Positions 8,321 to 16,772 are shown, counted from the first letter of the stretch. The stretch: 37,227 bases of DNA from an uncultured Bacteroidales bacterium (GCA_903879715.1 CAIRMR010000057.1:1-37227); one strand, 5' to 3'. The notes: generated by a model from the sequence alone, not told the origin. Program-made: numbers and translations.

Positions 8321-9601
8321 ATGAAGTCTTACAAAATCTCAATGATCGGCCTTGGATATGTTGGTCTGCCACTCGCGGTTGAATTTGCGAAGCATTACCC
8401 TGTAATAGGTTTTGACATTAACCAGGAACGCATCGCCGGCATAAATCAGGGACACGACAGTACACTTGAAGTGGAAGATGACAATCTTAAAAGTGTTCTT
8501 ACACAAAGCATTCCTACCGTAACAGGCCTTTATCTTACAAGCAAACTAGAAGAAATCCGGGATTGTAATGTATACATTGTTACAGTACCAACTCCTGTTG
8601 ATAAAAACAACCGTCCCGACCTCACTCCGCTGATAAAAGCCAGTGAAAGTATAGGTAAGGTAATTAAAAAAGGAGATATTGTAATTTACGAATCTACTGT
8701 TTACCCCGGTTGTACTGAGGAAGACTGTGTTCCTGTAATTGAAAAAGCATCAGGAATGAAAATGAATGTTGATTTTTTTGCCGGGTATTCCCCCGAACGC
8801 ATCAACCCTGGTGACAAAGAGCATACAGTTACTACCATTCACAAAATCACTTCAGGTTCAACACCCGAAATTGCGGAAGAAGTTGATCAGCTTTATAAGA
8901 AAGTCATTAAAGCCGGCACTCACAAGGCACCTTCAATTATGGTAGCTGAAACAGCTAAGGTCATTGAGAATTCGCAGCGTGATATCAATATAGCATTTGT
9001 AAACGAATTGGCCCGTATCTGCGCGCATATGAACCTTGATACCCGTGCTGTGCTTGACGCAGCCGGAACGAAATGGAACTTCCTTAAATTTTCTCCAGGA
9101 CTTGTCGGGGGACATTGCATAGGAGTTGATCCGTATTATATGGCTCAAAAAGCACAGGAAGTAGGTTACCATCCCGAAATTATCCTTGCCGGCCGTCGTA
9201 TGAATGATGGCATGGGAGCCTGGATTGCTGCCCAGGTGGTAAAACTTATGATCCGCAAAGATGTTACAGTTAAAAACTCGCGTGTCCTGGTACTTGGGAT
9301 AACATTTAAGGAAAACTGCCCTGATATCCGCAATACGAAAGTAGTAGATGTTGTAAAAGAACTGGAACAGTTTGGCTGCATGGTTGATATTTTCGATCCT
9401 TGGGCCAGCGCCGGAGATGTAAAACATGAATATGGAAAGGATATAGTGTCTGCCTATGAAATGGATGATTACAACGCTATTGTGCTGGCAGTGGCTCACA
9501 ACGAATTTAAAACTCTCGATTTCAGCAAGCGAAAAGGGAATACAGTTCTTTACGATATAAAATCAATATTACCGATTGAGGTTGTAGATGGAAGGCTGTA
9601 A
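8321..9601 (+). CDS. tviB: UDP-N-acetylglucosamine 6-dehydrogenase, TviB/VipA type
   Basis: A 426-residue nucleotide-sugar dehydrogenase that oxidises C6 of UDP-GlcNAc twice with NAD to give UDP-GlcNAcA. The N-terminal Rossmann domain has GLGYVGLPLAVEFAKHYPV. YESTVYPGCTEEDCVP and YSPERINPGDKEH follow. The catalytic Cys266 lies in GLVGGHCIGVDPYY. The C-terminal UDP-binding domain includes TFKENCPDIRNTKVVDVV. The match to Vi-antigen TviB is close along the whole length by memory, including SKWNFL and AGRRMNDGMG. The product is the substrate of the WlbA-like enzyme at 3368, which suggests a common polysaccharide. It could also feed an epimerase to UDP-GalNAcA, which is not seen here. Confidence 0.93.
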   Translation: MKSYKISMIGLGYVGLPLAVEFAKHYPVIGFDINQERIAGINQGHDSTLEVEDDNLKSVLTQSIPTVTGLYLTSKLEEIRDCNVYIVTVPTPVDKNNRPDLTPLIKASESIGKVIKKGDIVIYESTVYPGCTEEDCVPVIEKASGMKMNVDFFAGYSPERINPGDKEHTVTTIHKITSGSTPEIAEEVDQLYKKVIKAGTHKAPSIMVAETAKVIENSQRDINIAFVNELARICAHMNLDTRAVLDAAGTKWNFLKFSPGLVGGHCIGVDPYYMAQKAQEVGYHPEIILAGRRMNDGMGAWIAAQVVKLMIRKDVTVKNSRVLVLGITFKENCPDIRNTKVVDVVKELEQFGCMVDIFDPWASAGDVKHEYGKDIVSAYEMDDYNAIVLAVAHNEFKTLDFSKRKGNTVLYDIKSILPIEVVDGRL

Positions 9602-9841
9602 CTTCTGAGGAACGCAAGTATTCTGAAGCCGGGAAATATACCAACTTTTATCGGCATCATCATCATGGTTAAACTATCTGAAAACATGCAAGTTGACATT
9701 TATAAAAAAGGATAAGGAGAACTAATGTTTTACGTTGAATCTCGGCTATAAGTTGAAATCACCAAATCAAAATTATGCTTTTCAACTCAATAAAAAACAC
9801 ATTTTCCTCGGGGTCTTTCAGGCATCAATTAGTATTCCAGT

Positions 9842-10555
9842 ATGGTTCTAAATCAACAACTTATGAATTATTTTTTACACTTCAGTTTTAAAGTCGCATA
9901 CCTGAAATCCCTTTATTTCAATCTTCACTATCTTCCTTTAAAACAAGCAATACGGTGTCCCATTATTCTTGCGCGTGGGGTTAAGTTGTTAACATTGAAA
10001 GGACAAGTCCAGATAAAATCAACAGGAGTCTCGTATGGAATGATTAAAATAGGATTTAAACATTATGGATTCCAGACTAAAAAGGACAAAACTATAATTG
10101 AGAATAATGGAGGACAATTAATATTTAATAGTCGTGCAGAAATCGGACAAGGAACAGCAATTATACTCGGTAAAAGTGGAAGTTTATACTTAAACAGAGG
10201 GGTTTGCATAGGCGGAAATAGCAAGATCATATGCTATGATCATATCACTATTGGCGCAAACAGTCGGTTCGCATGGGATATTGCCCTAATAGATACCGAC
10301 TTCCATAAAACCATAAATTTGCTTACAAAAGAATTGAGTGAAGGTAAAGCACCGATTGTAATTGGAGAAAATAATTGGATTGGATTTGGAACAACAATTT
10401 TAAAAGGCACGAGTACACCAGATTTCTGTGTTATTGCTGCAAAAAGCCTTCTACTTAAAAAATATGAATATGGTGATCATTGTTTATTGGCAGGACATCC
10501 GGCTGTTATGAAAAATGAACGCATTAGCAGGGATTTTAGCTCTTTTGTAGAATAG
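9842..10555 (+). CDS. Hexapeptide-repeat acyltransferase of surface polysaccharide type
   Basis: A 237-residue left-handed beta-helix acyltransferase. Residues 1-60 form a short N-terminal cap (SLYFNLHYLPLKQAIRCPI) common in Bacteroidota homologues. Hexapeptide turns run from about 85 to 215 (EIGQGTAIILGKSGSLYL, VCIGGNSKIICYDHITIG, VIGENNWIGFGTTILKG). The candidate catalytic His is in DTDFHK. The protein ends in the LAGHPAVMKN motif. Such enzymes add acetyl or other acyl groups to sugars; the acceptor is unknown. Base composition looks more AT-rich than the neighbours, which may mean transfer. An alternative ATG at 9863 would remove seven residues. It is convergent with the M23 gene, and nothing downstream continues the locus. 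Confidence 0.8.
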   Translation: MVLNQQLMNYFLHFSFKVAYLKSLYFNLHYLPLKQAIRCPIILARGVKLLTLKGQVQIKSTGVSYGMIKIGFKHYGFQTKKDKTIIENNGGQLIFNSRAEIGQGTAIILGKSGSLYLNRGVCIGGNSKIICYDHITIGANSRFAWDIALIDTDFHKTINLLTKELSEGKAPIVIGENNWIGFGTTILKGTSTPDFCVIAAKSLLLKKYEYGDHCLLAGHPAVMKNERISRDFSSFVE

Positions 10556-10617
10556 GTTAAAGGTTTATTTTGAAAGTAATTAAATCTAAAACACATACTT
10601 AATTAAATCAATCTCAC

Positions 10618-11856
10618 CTACTTAACCAACTTTAGATTTTTCGCGTATTGCACTTTCACTGAATCAAAACTTGCTTTATACTTTATATTGACAGGCAATG
10701 CAGGTGGCGATTCAATTTTTAGCGGGTCCATAGCGACATTATTTTTATAAACCCTGAAATCAAGATGCGCACCTGTTGACAATCCCGAACTTCCGACGTA
10801 CCCAATAACCTGGCCCTGGCTTACACTGGCTCCCGGATGAATTCCTGGTCCAAAACCAGCTAAGTGCATATAGGACGTTGAATATCCGTTGTTATGTCTT
10901 ATCATAACCAACCTTCCGGCTCCGCCGGAATAGGCTGCTTTTACAATTGTGCCATTTCCAATCGTGTGAACTGGTGTTCCTTTAGGCGCGGCATAATCCA
11001 CTCCATGGTGTGGACGACGGATACGCAGAATCGGGTGCATACGGCTATTTGAAAATTTTGAAGTTATTCGTGAGAATTTTAATGGCGCTTTCAGAAATTC
11101 TTTACGCAGATTTTGCCCGTTTTCATCAAAATAGTCAGTACTATTTCCTTGTTCAAACCGGTATGCAAAAAACTCTTTGCCATTATGACTAAAAACGGCA
11201 GAATGTATTTCGCCAATACTAATCGGCTTTCCATCTACTGAGAGCTCTTCGTATATAGCTTTGAATGAATCGCCTTTCTGGATAGAATAGAAATCGATAG
11301 ACCATTGATAGATATTAGCCAGGGCAACTGCCATATTAGGATCAGCACCCGACTCCTGCATTGTAGCCCAAAGAGAAGAGTTTATCACACCGGAAACTGA
11401 TTTCAGATTCCGTACAACTTCCTTGGCATCGGTATGTACATGAAGTGAATCACGGAAATCAAAAATCACATAACTGGTGTCGTTTATGGTGTAAACAAAA
11501 TACTTCAGTTTATTGCTGCCGTCATTACTCATCATAGCGGTATAGGTATTGCCTGTGCGGAGTTTGCGGATATCAAAAATTCCATCGGTATACGTATTCA
11601 GATTTCCGACAATCTTTTGATCAACACCGAGCCTGGTAAATATTCCGCCCAGGTTTTCACCTGATTTTATTTCATCACGGTCAATTTTAAACGAATCGGT
11701 CACAATCCCATATTCAATTTTCTGCGCAATTTTAGCTATAGGGTGAACTATAGGCTCAAAAATAAAATCTTTAAAAGCTACTAAAGCTACAACTGAAGCT
11801 ATAATGAAAAGTCCAATAGTAATTAGAAGTCTTATTTTCTTTTTATTCAATTCCAT
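10618..11856 (-). CDS. M23 family metallopeptidase (membrane-anchored LytM/OapA-like)
   Basis: A 412-residue murein endopeptidase homologue. One membrane segment (residues 9-28) anchors it in the inner membrane. Residues about 50-110 resemble an OapA/LysM-like substrate-binding domain (KSGENLGGIFTRLGV). The LytM domain (about 255-400) has RPHHGVDYAAPKGTPV with metal ligands His283 and Asp287, the catalytic-loop His331 in SYMHL, and His364-Leu-Asp366 in TGAHLDFRVY. Canonical LytM has HxH at the last site, so the usual second His ligand is Asp here. The enzyme may still bind zinc through Asp, use another metal, or be a regulator without activity. The gene stands alone, and iorB upstream is separated by a terminator. 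Confidence 0.88.
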   Translation of the reverse strand: MELNKKKIRLLITIGLFIIASVVALVAFKDFIFEPIVHPIAKIAQKIEYGIVTDSFKIDRDEIKSGENLGGIFTRLGVDQKIVGNLNTYTDGIFDIRKLRTGNTYTAMMSNDGSNKLKYFVYTINDTSYVIFDFRDSLHVHTDAKEVVRNLKSVSGVINSSLWATMQESGADPNMAVALANIYQWSIDFYSIQKGDSFKAIYEELSVDGKPISIGEIHSAVFSHNGKEFFAYRFEQGNSTDYFDENGQNLRKEFLKAPLKFSRITSKFSNSRMHPILRIRRPHHGVDYAAPKGTPVHTIGNGTIVKAAYSGGAGRLVMIRHNNGYSTSYMHLAGFGPGIHPGASVSQGQVIGYVGSSGLSTGAHLDFRVYKNNVAMDPLKIESPPALPVNIKYKASFDSVKVQYAKNLKLVK

Positions 11857-11934
11857 TAAATCAAGTATTTTTTTGAATGAATTATTTTGAATTATCGTTT
11901 TAACGGCAATTTCGGGTATTTCTTTTAATTGATC

Positions 11935-11964
11935 AAAAAAAAGAAGGGTTTCCCCTACTTTTTT
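11935..11964 (-). terminator. Intrinsic terminator after iorB
   Basis: The plus strand reads eight A, a GAAGGG / CCCTAC stem with one A-A mismatch and a TTTC loop, then six T. Read on the minus strand it ends in a T run, so it can close the iorA-iorB transcript and may work both ways. Confidence 0.6.
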
Positions 11965-12055
11965 AAAAAAAAGAAAATTCTTTGGCGTTATTTGACAACC
12001 CGATTTTTATCGTTTACCAGTTTTAAGAGATAACAAATACCAAAAGCAAGCCTGA

Positions 12056-12640
12056 CTAGTTCATATGCGCTTCAGTAAAATCGCGTCCTGCCTGCAATGC
12101 ATCAAGATTTATTTTTACAATTTCTACTCCTTTTTGCTCAAAGATATGACGAATCGCATCCTGTAAATCAGAATAATTCATTTCAAGGAAAGGCGAAGCC
12201 GCGCCAAGTATCACCATATTGGCTGACCTTACGGAACCTAGTTTTTTTGCAATTTCATCAGCATCAAGCGCAATATGATTACTTATCTTTTCTATTTCCG
12301 CCATTAACTTGCCCATTTCAGGGTAGTTTGTGATGTTGACGAATGGTTTTGTATTTGTTATCAGCCAACCGTCAGGCGAAAGAAATGGAAGGTAACGTAA
12401 CGATTCCATTGGCTCAACAGAAATAATCAGATCAGCTTTTCCGTAAGGGATAAGATCAGAAGCGATTTCATGATCGGCTATGCGCAGGTTTGATGAAACA
12501 TCACCTCCGCGCTGGCTCATACCGTGAACTTCCGCTTGTTTAAGGTGCAAACCCACATTGAGTGCAGCGGTACCAATTGTTGTTGCAATTGAAAGAATTC
12601 CTTGTCCCCCAACACCTGCAAGAATTATATCTCTTTTCAT
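12056..12640 (-). CDS. iorB: Indolepyruvate oxidoreductase subunit beta
   Basis: A 194-residue gamma-type subunit of the 2-oxoacid:ferredoxin oxidoreductase superfamily. The N-terminus IILAGVGGQGILSIATTIG and QAEVHGMSQRGGDVSSNLRI match IorB. With IorA it converts aryl pyruvates, formed by transamination of aromatic amino acids, to aryl-acetyl-CoA with reduction of ferredoxin; it can also run in reverse. The start lies 8 bases after the iorA stop, so the two are one operon. The length is normal for IorB. Confidence 0.93.
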   Translation of the reverse strand: MKRDIILAGVGGQGILSIATTIGTAALNVGLHLKQAEVHGMSQRGGDVSSNLRIADHEIASDLIPYGKADLIISVEPMESLRYLPFLSPDGWLITNTKPFVNITNYPEMGKLMAEIEKISNHIALDADEIAKKLGSVRSANMVILGAASPFLEMNYSDLQDAIRHIFEQKGVEIVKINLDALQAGRDFTEAHMN

Positions 12641-12648
12641 AACCTTGA

Positions 12649-14268
12649 TTAACTAGCCATAATTTCAATTTTCTTAAGTTCTTTATGATGCCGGATAGAA
12701 GTCTGAATACATTCGCGGCGCGGGATAATAACAGAAACACCTTCGTAGTCGAGTTCCTGTTTCAGAATGGCAAGATTTACGTCATGGAATTTGGGCGAAG
12801 GATCAAGAATGATTATATGATCTTTATTCACACCTACTCCCAGGCAAATATCTTCGATCCTGCCAAAAGCTGATGAATCCTGACCTCCTGTCATAGCTGT
12901 GGTTTCATTATCCAGGATCATCAGCATAATCTTACTCTTATCTTTCACACAATCAATAAGACCGGTAATACCACTATGTGTAAAAGTACTGTCGCCAATA
13001 ACGGCAACTGCCGGATGCAATCCTGCATCAGCAGCGCCTTTAGCCATGGTAATGGATGCGCCCATATCAACACAGGTATTAATTGCGTCAAACGGATCCA
13101 GCGCACCAAGTGTATAACATCCTATATCAGAGAACACTCTGCCTTTACTAAATTCTGCCAGGGCCTGATTAAGCGCATTGTATGAATATATATGCGGGCA
13201 ACCTTTGCAGAGCGAAGGCGGCCGGGAAACCACAATAGATGGGATGTCTTTCCCCCTGGTATCTTCCAAACCAAGGGCTACCGCAACAATATTAGGATTA
13301 AGCTCTCCATCCCTGGGAACACTTCCATCCAAACGGCCGTGGACAGTTTTACCATTATTCAAAAAACCTCTTATTGACTCTTCAACAATAGGGTAACCTT
13401 CTTCAAGAATCAGGAGTTCGTCACATGAACCATAAATTGCCGCAACCATTGAATGCGGAACAGGATATTGACCTATTTTCAGAACAGGGAATGGAATGTT
13501 TCGCTCAGGATAATTTTCGAGTAAATAATTATAGGCTATTCCCGTAGTAATAATTCCCAGGCTTTTATTTTCTCCATCTGTAAAAACATTAAACCCTGAG
13601 TTGAAAGAATATTTTTCAAACTCATCCTGCTTGTGCAAAAGTGATTTATACTGACGTCGGGCGTTTGCAGGTAACAGAATAAACTGCCTGTGATCATCTG
13701 GTAAATGGATTTCGTTTTGTGGTCTTTGAGGTTTACGCATAACACCAGCGCGTGAATGAGCCAAACGGGTTGTAATTCTCATCAGAACAGGAACGCCAAG
13801 TTTTTCTGACATATCAAATCCAAAGTGTACCATGTCGTATGCATCCTGCTGATTGGTTGGCTCGAGTATAGGGAGCATTGCGAACTGACCAAACACCCGC
13901 GAGTCCTGTTCGTTCTGGGATGAGTGCATGGAAGGATCATCGGCAGAAACTACTATCAGTCCACCGTTAGCACCTGTGATAGCCGAATTCATGAAAGGAT
14001 CAGCGGCTACATTTAAACCAACATGCTTCATGCAAACCATTGCGCGCTTGCCTGCGTAGGACATTCCAAGAGCTGATTCCATGGCTGTTTTTTCATTGGT
14101 AGACCAACCGGCACGAATCTGCCCTGATTTAGCTTCAACGGATTGAATAACATATTCAGTTATTTCAGTCGAAGGTGTTCCGGGATAAGCATATATACCT
14201 GATATTCCGGCATCTATAGCTGCCTGTGCAATTGCTTCATCCCCAAGCAACATTAATTTTTGATCCAT
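12649..14268 (-). CDS. iorA: Indolepyruvate ferredoxin oxidoreductase subunit alpha
   Basis: A 539-residue thiamine-diphosphate subunit. The N-terminal pyrimidine-binding part begins LLGDEAIAQAAIDAGISG and GYPGTPSTEI-like AYPGTPSTEITEYV. CKGCPHIYSYNAL follows, and the diphosphate motif runs from GDSTFTHSGITG to the conserved Asn of MLILDNETTAMTGGQ. Archaeal IorA proteins carry a C-terminal ferredoxin domain with two 4Fe-4S sites. Here the chain stops 24 residues after VSVIIPRREC, without CxxC clusters. Electrons must therefore leave by another route, perhaps directly through a separate ferredoxin. A shorter form may be normal in this phylum. The partner iorB follows; the paaK-like ligase often found with this pair is absent. 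Confidence 0.93.
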   Translation of the reverse strand: MDQKLMLLGDEAIAQAAIDAGISGIYAYPGTPSTEITEYVIQSVEAKSGQIRAGWSTNEKTAMESALGMSYAGKRAMVCMKHVGLNVAADPFMNSAITGANGGLIVVSADDPSMHSSQNEQDSRVFGQFAMLPILEPTNQQDAYDMVHFGFDMSEKLGVPVLMRITTRLAHSRAGVMRKPQRPQNEIHLPDDHRQFILLPANARRQYKSLLHKQDEFEKYSFNSGFNVFTDGENKSLGIITTGIAYNYLLENYPERNIPFPVLKIGQYPVPHSMVAAIYGSCDELLILEEGYPIVEESIRGFLNNGKTVHGRLDGSVPRDGELNPNIVAVALGLEDTRGKDIPSIVVSRPPSLCKGCPHIYSYNALNQALAEFSKGRVFSDIGCYTLGALDPFDAINTCVDMGASITMAKGAADAGLHPAVAVIGDSTFTHSGITGLIDCVKDKSKIMLMILDNETTAMTGGQDSSAFGRIEDICLGVGVNKDHIIILDPSPKFHDVNLAILKQELDYEGVSVIIPRRECIQTSIRHHKELKKIEIMAS

Positions 14269-14797
14269 ATCTTGAATACTTTAACAACAGAAATAATGCA
14301 GCAAACGTACATGAATTGAACCTGATTAACAAGTACTTTTAAAAAATAATTTCAGTAATTCACTGAATTTGCGGTTTTCAAAAATAAAAAATAATGTTGC
14401 CCTTTTGAACACGTTAATATTTCAGATGTTTTATACTTTTGACCTCCGGAAAATTAGTTAATCGTTAATCGTTAATCGTCATTCGTTATTCATTTTTGGA
14501 AAATGGAAAATGGTTTTACAAAATCGTAAATCGTCATTCGTCATTCGTAAATCGTAAATCGTTAATCGTTAATCGTAATTCGTCATTCGTAATTCGTCAT
14601 TCGTAAATCGTAAATCGTAACACTTCGGCTTGCTTCGGGGGTTCGGCTCCGCTCACCCACCTTCAGCAACCATCGCTCAGTGTAAAATCGTTAATCGTTA
14701 ATCGTTAATAGTAAATCGTCATTCGCAAATCGTAGATCGTAAATCGTAAATCGTAAATCGTAAATTTGCCTTTCATCTTTCCTAAAATACTATAATT
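14269..14797. other. Gene-free 529-base region between iorA and acpH
   Basis: The first 190 bases are AT-rich leader of iorA (divergent from acpH). They include a TACTTTTG element at 14435-14442 that could start a plus-strand transcript just before the repeats. The rest is the 7-bp-period array described separately. No reading frame is credible. Confidence 0.6.
14459..14768. repeat. Heptanucleotide repeat array, consensus NA(A/T)TCGT
   Basis: About 30 seven-base units, mostly AAATCGT, TAATCGT, CATTCGT and AATTCGT, lie in three blocks. Block 1 is about 14459-14493 (5 units). Block 2 is 14521-14618 (14 exact-length units). Block 3 is 14685-14761 (11 units). Between blocks 1 and 2 the period of seven continues in unrelated units (AAAATGG twice at 14500-14513, TTTTACA). 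A GC-rich piece at 14621-14683 separates blocks 2 and 3. Variation is concentrated at the first and third positions of the unit, while TCGT is nearly constant. Confidence 0.9.
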
Positions 14798-15379
14798 TTG
14801 AATTATCTCGCACATCTCTTCCTGGCCGGTACTGATCCTGAAATGATCCTTGGCAACTTTATTGCGGATCATGTAAAAGGCAGTGATGTTTTAAAATATT
14901 CAGCGAACATCAGGAAAGGGATTTCGATGCACCGTGCCATTGACACATTTACGGATCAGCATCCTGTGGTTAAGGAAAGCATAGCACGATTAAGAGCCGA
15001 TTTCCGAAAATATGCCGGTGTAATTGTGGATATGTATTATGATCACTATCTTTCAGCTCATTGGGATGAATATTCGGATCAGGATTTACCGGATTTCACA
15101 AAAACAAGGTATGATATCCTGAACACTTTCAAAGTCATTCTTCCGGAAAGGTCAGCCCGCTTACTTTTTTATATGGAAAAACAAAACTGGCTTTTATCGT
15201 ATGGCAGTTTTGATGGAATGCAACAAGCTTTTAACGGGATGTCGCGACGGACAACTTTCGTATCAAATATGGAACTTGCAGTAGTAAACCTGAAAGCCGG
15301 TTATCCGGAATTCCAACAAGAGTTCAGGCAATTTTTTCCTGATTTGCAGACGTATGTTCAAAATAATTTTGAATTTTAA
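14798..15379 (+). CDS. acpH: ACP phosphodiesterase (AcpH)
   Basis: A 193-residue protein, the same length as E. coli AcpH, which removes 4'-phosphopantetheine from acyl carrier protein. Family motifs are clear: MNYLAHLFLA at the start, ILGNFIADHVKG, ISMHRAIDTFTDQHPVV with metal-binding His and Asp, and VIVDMYYDHYLSAHW. The family start corresponds to a TTG at 14798; the next ATG would remove 15 conserved residues, so I keep TTG. The physiological role of the reaction in this phylum is not settled. The gene lies directly behind the heptamer array and ends in a shared terminator with the convergent gltA. Confidence 0.9.
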   Translation: MNYLAHLFLAGTDPEMILGNFIADHVKGSDVLKYSANIRKGISMHRAIDTFTDQHPVVKESIARLRADFRKYAGVIVDMYYDHYLSAHWDEYSDQDLPDFTKTRYDILNTFKVILPERSARLLFYMEKQNWLLSYGSFDGMQQAFNGMSRRTTFVSNMELAVVNLKAGYPEFQQEFRQFFPDLQTYVQNNFEF

Positions 15380-15394
15380 ATTCCTGAAAATCAA

Positions 15395-15422
15395 AAAAGC
15401 CATCCTTGACGGGATGGCTTTT
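15395..15422. terminator. Bidirectional terminator between acpH and gltA
   Basis: AAAAGCCATCC pairs with GGATGGCTTTT around a TTGACG loop, with A runs on the left and T runs on the right. It serves the two convergent genes. Confidence 0.85.
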
Positions 15423-15443
15423 AACTTTTATCAAAATTAAAAT

Positions 15444-16772
15444 TTAATCCTCAATTACAACCTCTTTACCTGCTGCCATATCTTCGAGCATGGCTGTTGT
15501 AACTGATTTAGGGCGTTCAAGCGGATAAGTTAATGCACGATCCCAGATCAGATTTGCGGCTATACCAATAGCACGTCCGATTCCAAACAATACAGTATAA
15601 AAATCGTATTCTTTTATGCCATAATGCCATTGAATAACTCCGGATTGGGCATCCACATTTGGCCATGGATTCTTAGCTTTTCCCTGCTCACGTAATATAT
15701 CCGGAACTACTTTATAAAGCATATCCGTATATTTGAACATCAGGTCGTCTTTCAGGTGAGTCTGGCAAAAGTTATGTTGCAAAGTGTACCTTGGGTCCGT
15801 TTTGCGAAGTACAGCATGACCGTAACCAGGAATAACCTGCCCTGATTTGAGGGTATCCCAGACAAACTTCTTCATTTCTTCTTCGGTAGGAACACGATCT
15901 TCCATTTTTTCCATCACTCCCTGCAACCAACGCAGTACTTCCTGGTTAGCCAGGCCGTGCAATGGTCCGGCAAGACCATTAACCATAGCAGCAATACTGA
16001 GGTAAATATCCGACAATGAACTGGAAACCAAATGTCCTGTATGGGCACTTACATTACCCCCTTCGTGATCTGCATGGATAATAAAATTCATACGGCTCAC
16101 ATCGTCGTATGGCTTTCCGATTCCCATCATATGGGCAAAGTTAGCGCCAAAATCGAGGTATGGGTTTGACTGTATGCGCTTGCCGTCACGATAAAGTTTT
16201 GCGTAGATGTAGGTAGCAATTTCCGGCATCTTAGCTAACAGATTGAGAGCATCTTCGTAAGTAGAATCCCAATAATCGAGTTTATGCAATTTACCGGAAG
16301 CATATTTTTTCGCAAACAAAGATTCACGCTGCAATGTTGTAATTACGGCTGAAAATATAGCCATAGGATGGCTGCAGCAAGGCATTCCATCAATAACTTC
16401 GTAAACATAACGAGGAAGAATCCTGCGTTTGTTAAACTCATCAATTACATCCTGAAGTTCCTCTTCATTAGGAATATCCCCGGTAACCAGAAGATAAAAA
16501 AGACCTTCGACATAAGGCATCTCTGCGCCTTTAGGTTTCGGAAGTTTCTCGAACACTTCGGGAAGTGTTAATCCACGATACCTGATGCCTTCGTTAGGAT
16601 CGAGGTATGAAATGTCAGTCAATAATACCTTGACTCCCCGCATACCGCCGATTACCTGTCCAATGGTTACCTGATCGATAACCACATTGCCATATTCCTT
16701 CAGGAGTCTTTCGGTGCGTGGACGCCATTCCAATATTTTCTCGTGAAGCCTGTCTTTAAGTCTGAACGACAT
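15444..16772 (-). CDS. gltA: Citrate synthase, mitochondrial-like type
   Basis: A 442-residue citrate (Si)-synthase joining oxaloacetate and acetyl-CoA. The catalytic residues align with pig heart enzyme His274, His320 and Asp375 as His272 (GLAGPLHGLANQEV), His319 (PGYGHAVLR) and Asp374 (NVDAQSGVIQWHYG). The block HADHEGGNVSAHTGHLVSSS is also of the eukaryotic type rather than the hexameric, NADH-inhibited type of E. coli. This form is known in Bacteroidetes. The gene lies 79 bp after icd on the same strand, so the two may be cotranscribed. No aconitase gene is in the window. Confidence 0.95.
   Translation of the reverse strand: MSFRLKDRLHEKILEWRPRTERLLKEYGNVVIDQVTIGQVIGGMRGVKVLLTDISYLDPNEGIRYRGLTLPEVFEKLPKPKGAEMPYVEGLFYLLVTGDIPNEEELQDVIDEFNKRRILPRYVYEVIDGMPCCSHPMAIFSAVITTLQRESLFAKKYASGKLHKLDYWDSTYEDALNLLAKMPEIATYIYAKLYRDGKRIQSNPYLDFGANFAHMMGIGKPYDDVSRMNFIIHADHEGGNVSAHTGHLVSSSLSDIYLSIAAMVNGLAGPLHGLANQEVLRWLQGVMEKMEDRVPTEEEMKKFVWDTLKSGQVIPGYGHAVLRKTDPRYTLQHNFCQTHLKDDLMFKYTDMLYKVVPDILREQGKAKNPWPNVDAQSGVIQWHYGIKEYDFYTVLFGIGRAIGIAANLIWDRALTYPLERPKSVTTAMLEDMAAGKEVVIED

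Noticed and set aside
8933-9499. 188-codon minus-strand open frame within tviB
   Set aside because: It lies fully within a strongly conserved enzyme gene and its translation resembles no family.
14459-14768. Heptamer array as a CRISPR array
   Set aside because: Units are seven bases without spacers, far below the size of CRISPR repeats, and no cas genes are near.
14459-14768. Heptamer array as iterons of a replication origin
   Set aside because: No DnaA boxes, replication initiator or typical origin genes are nearby, and units are shorter than usual iterons.
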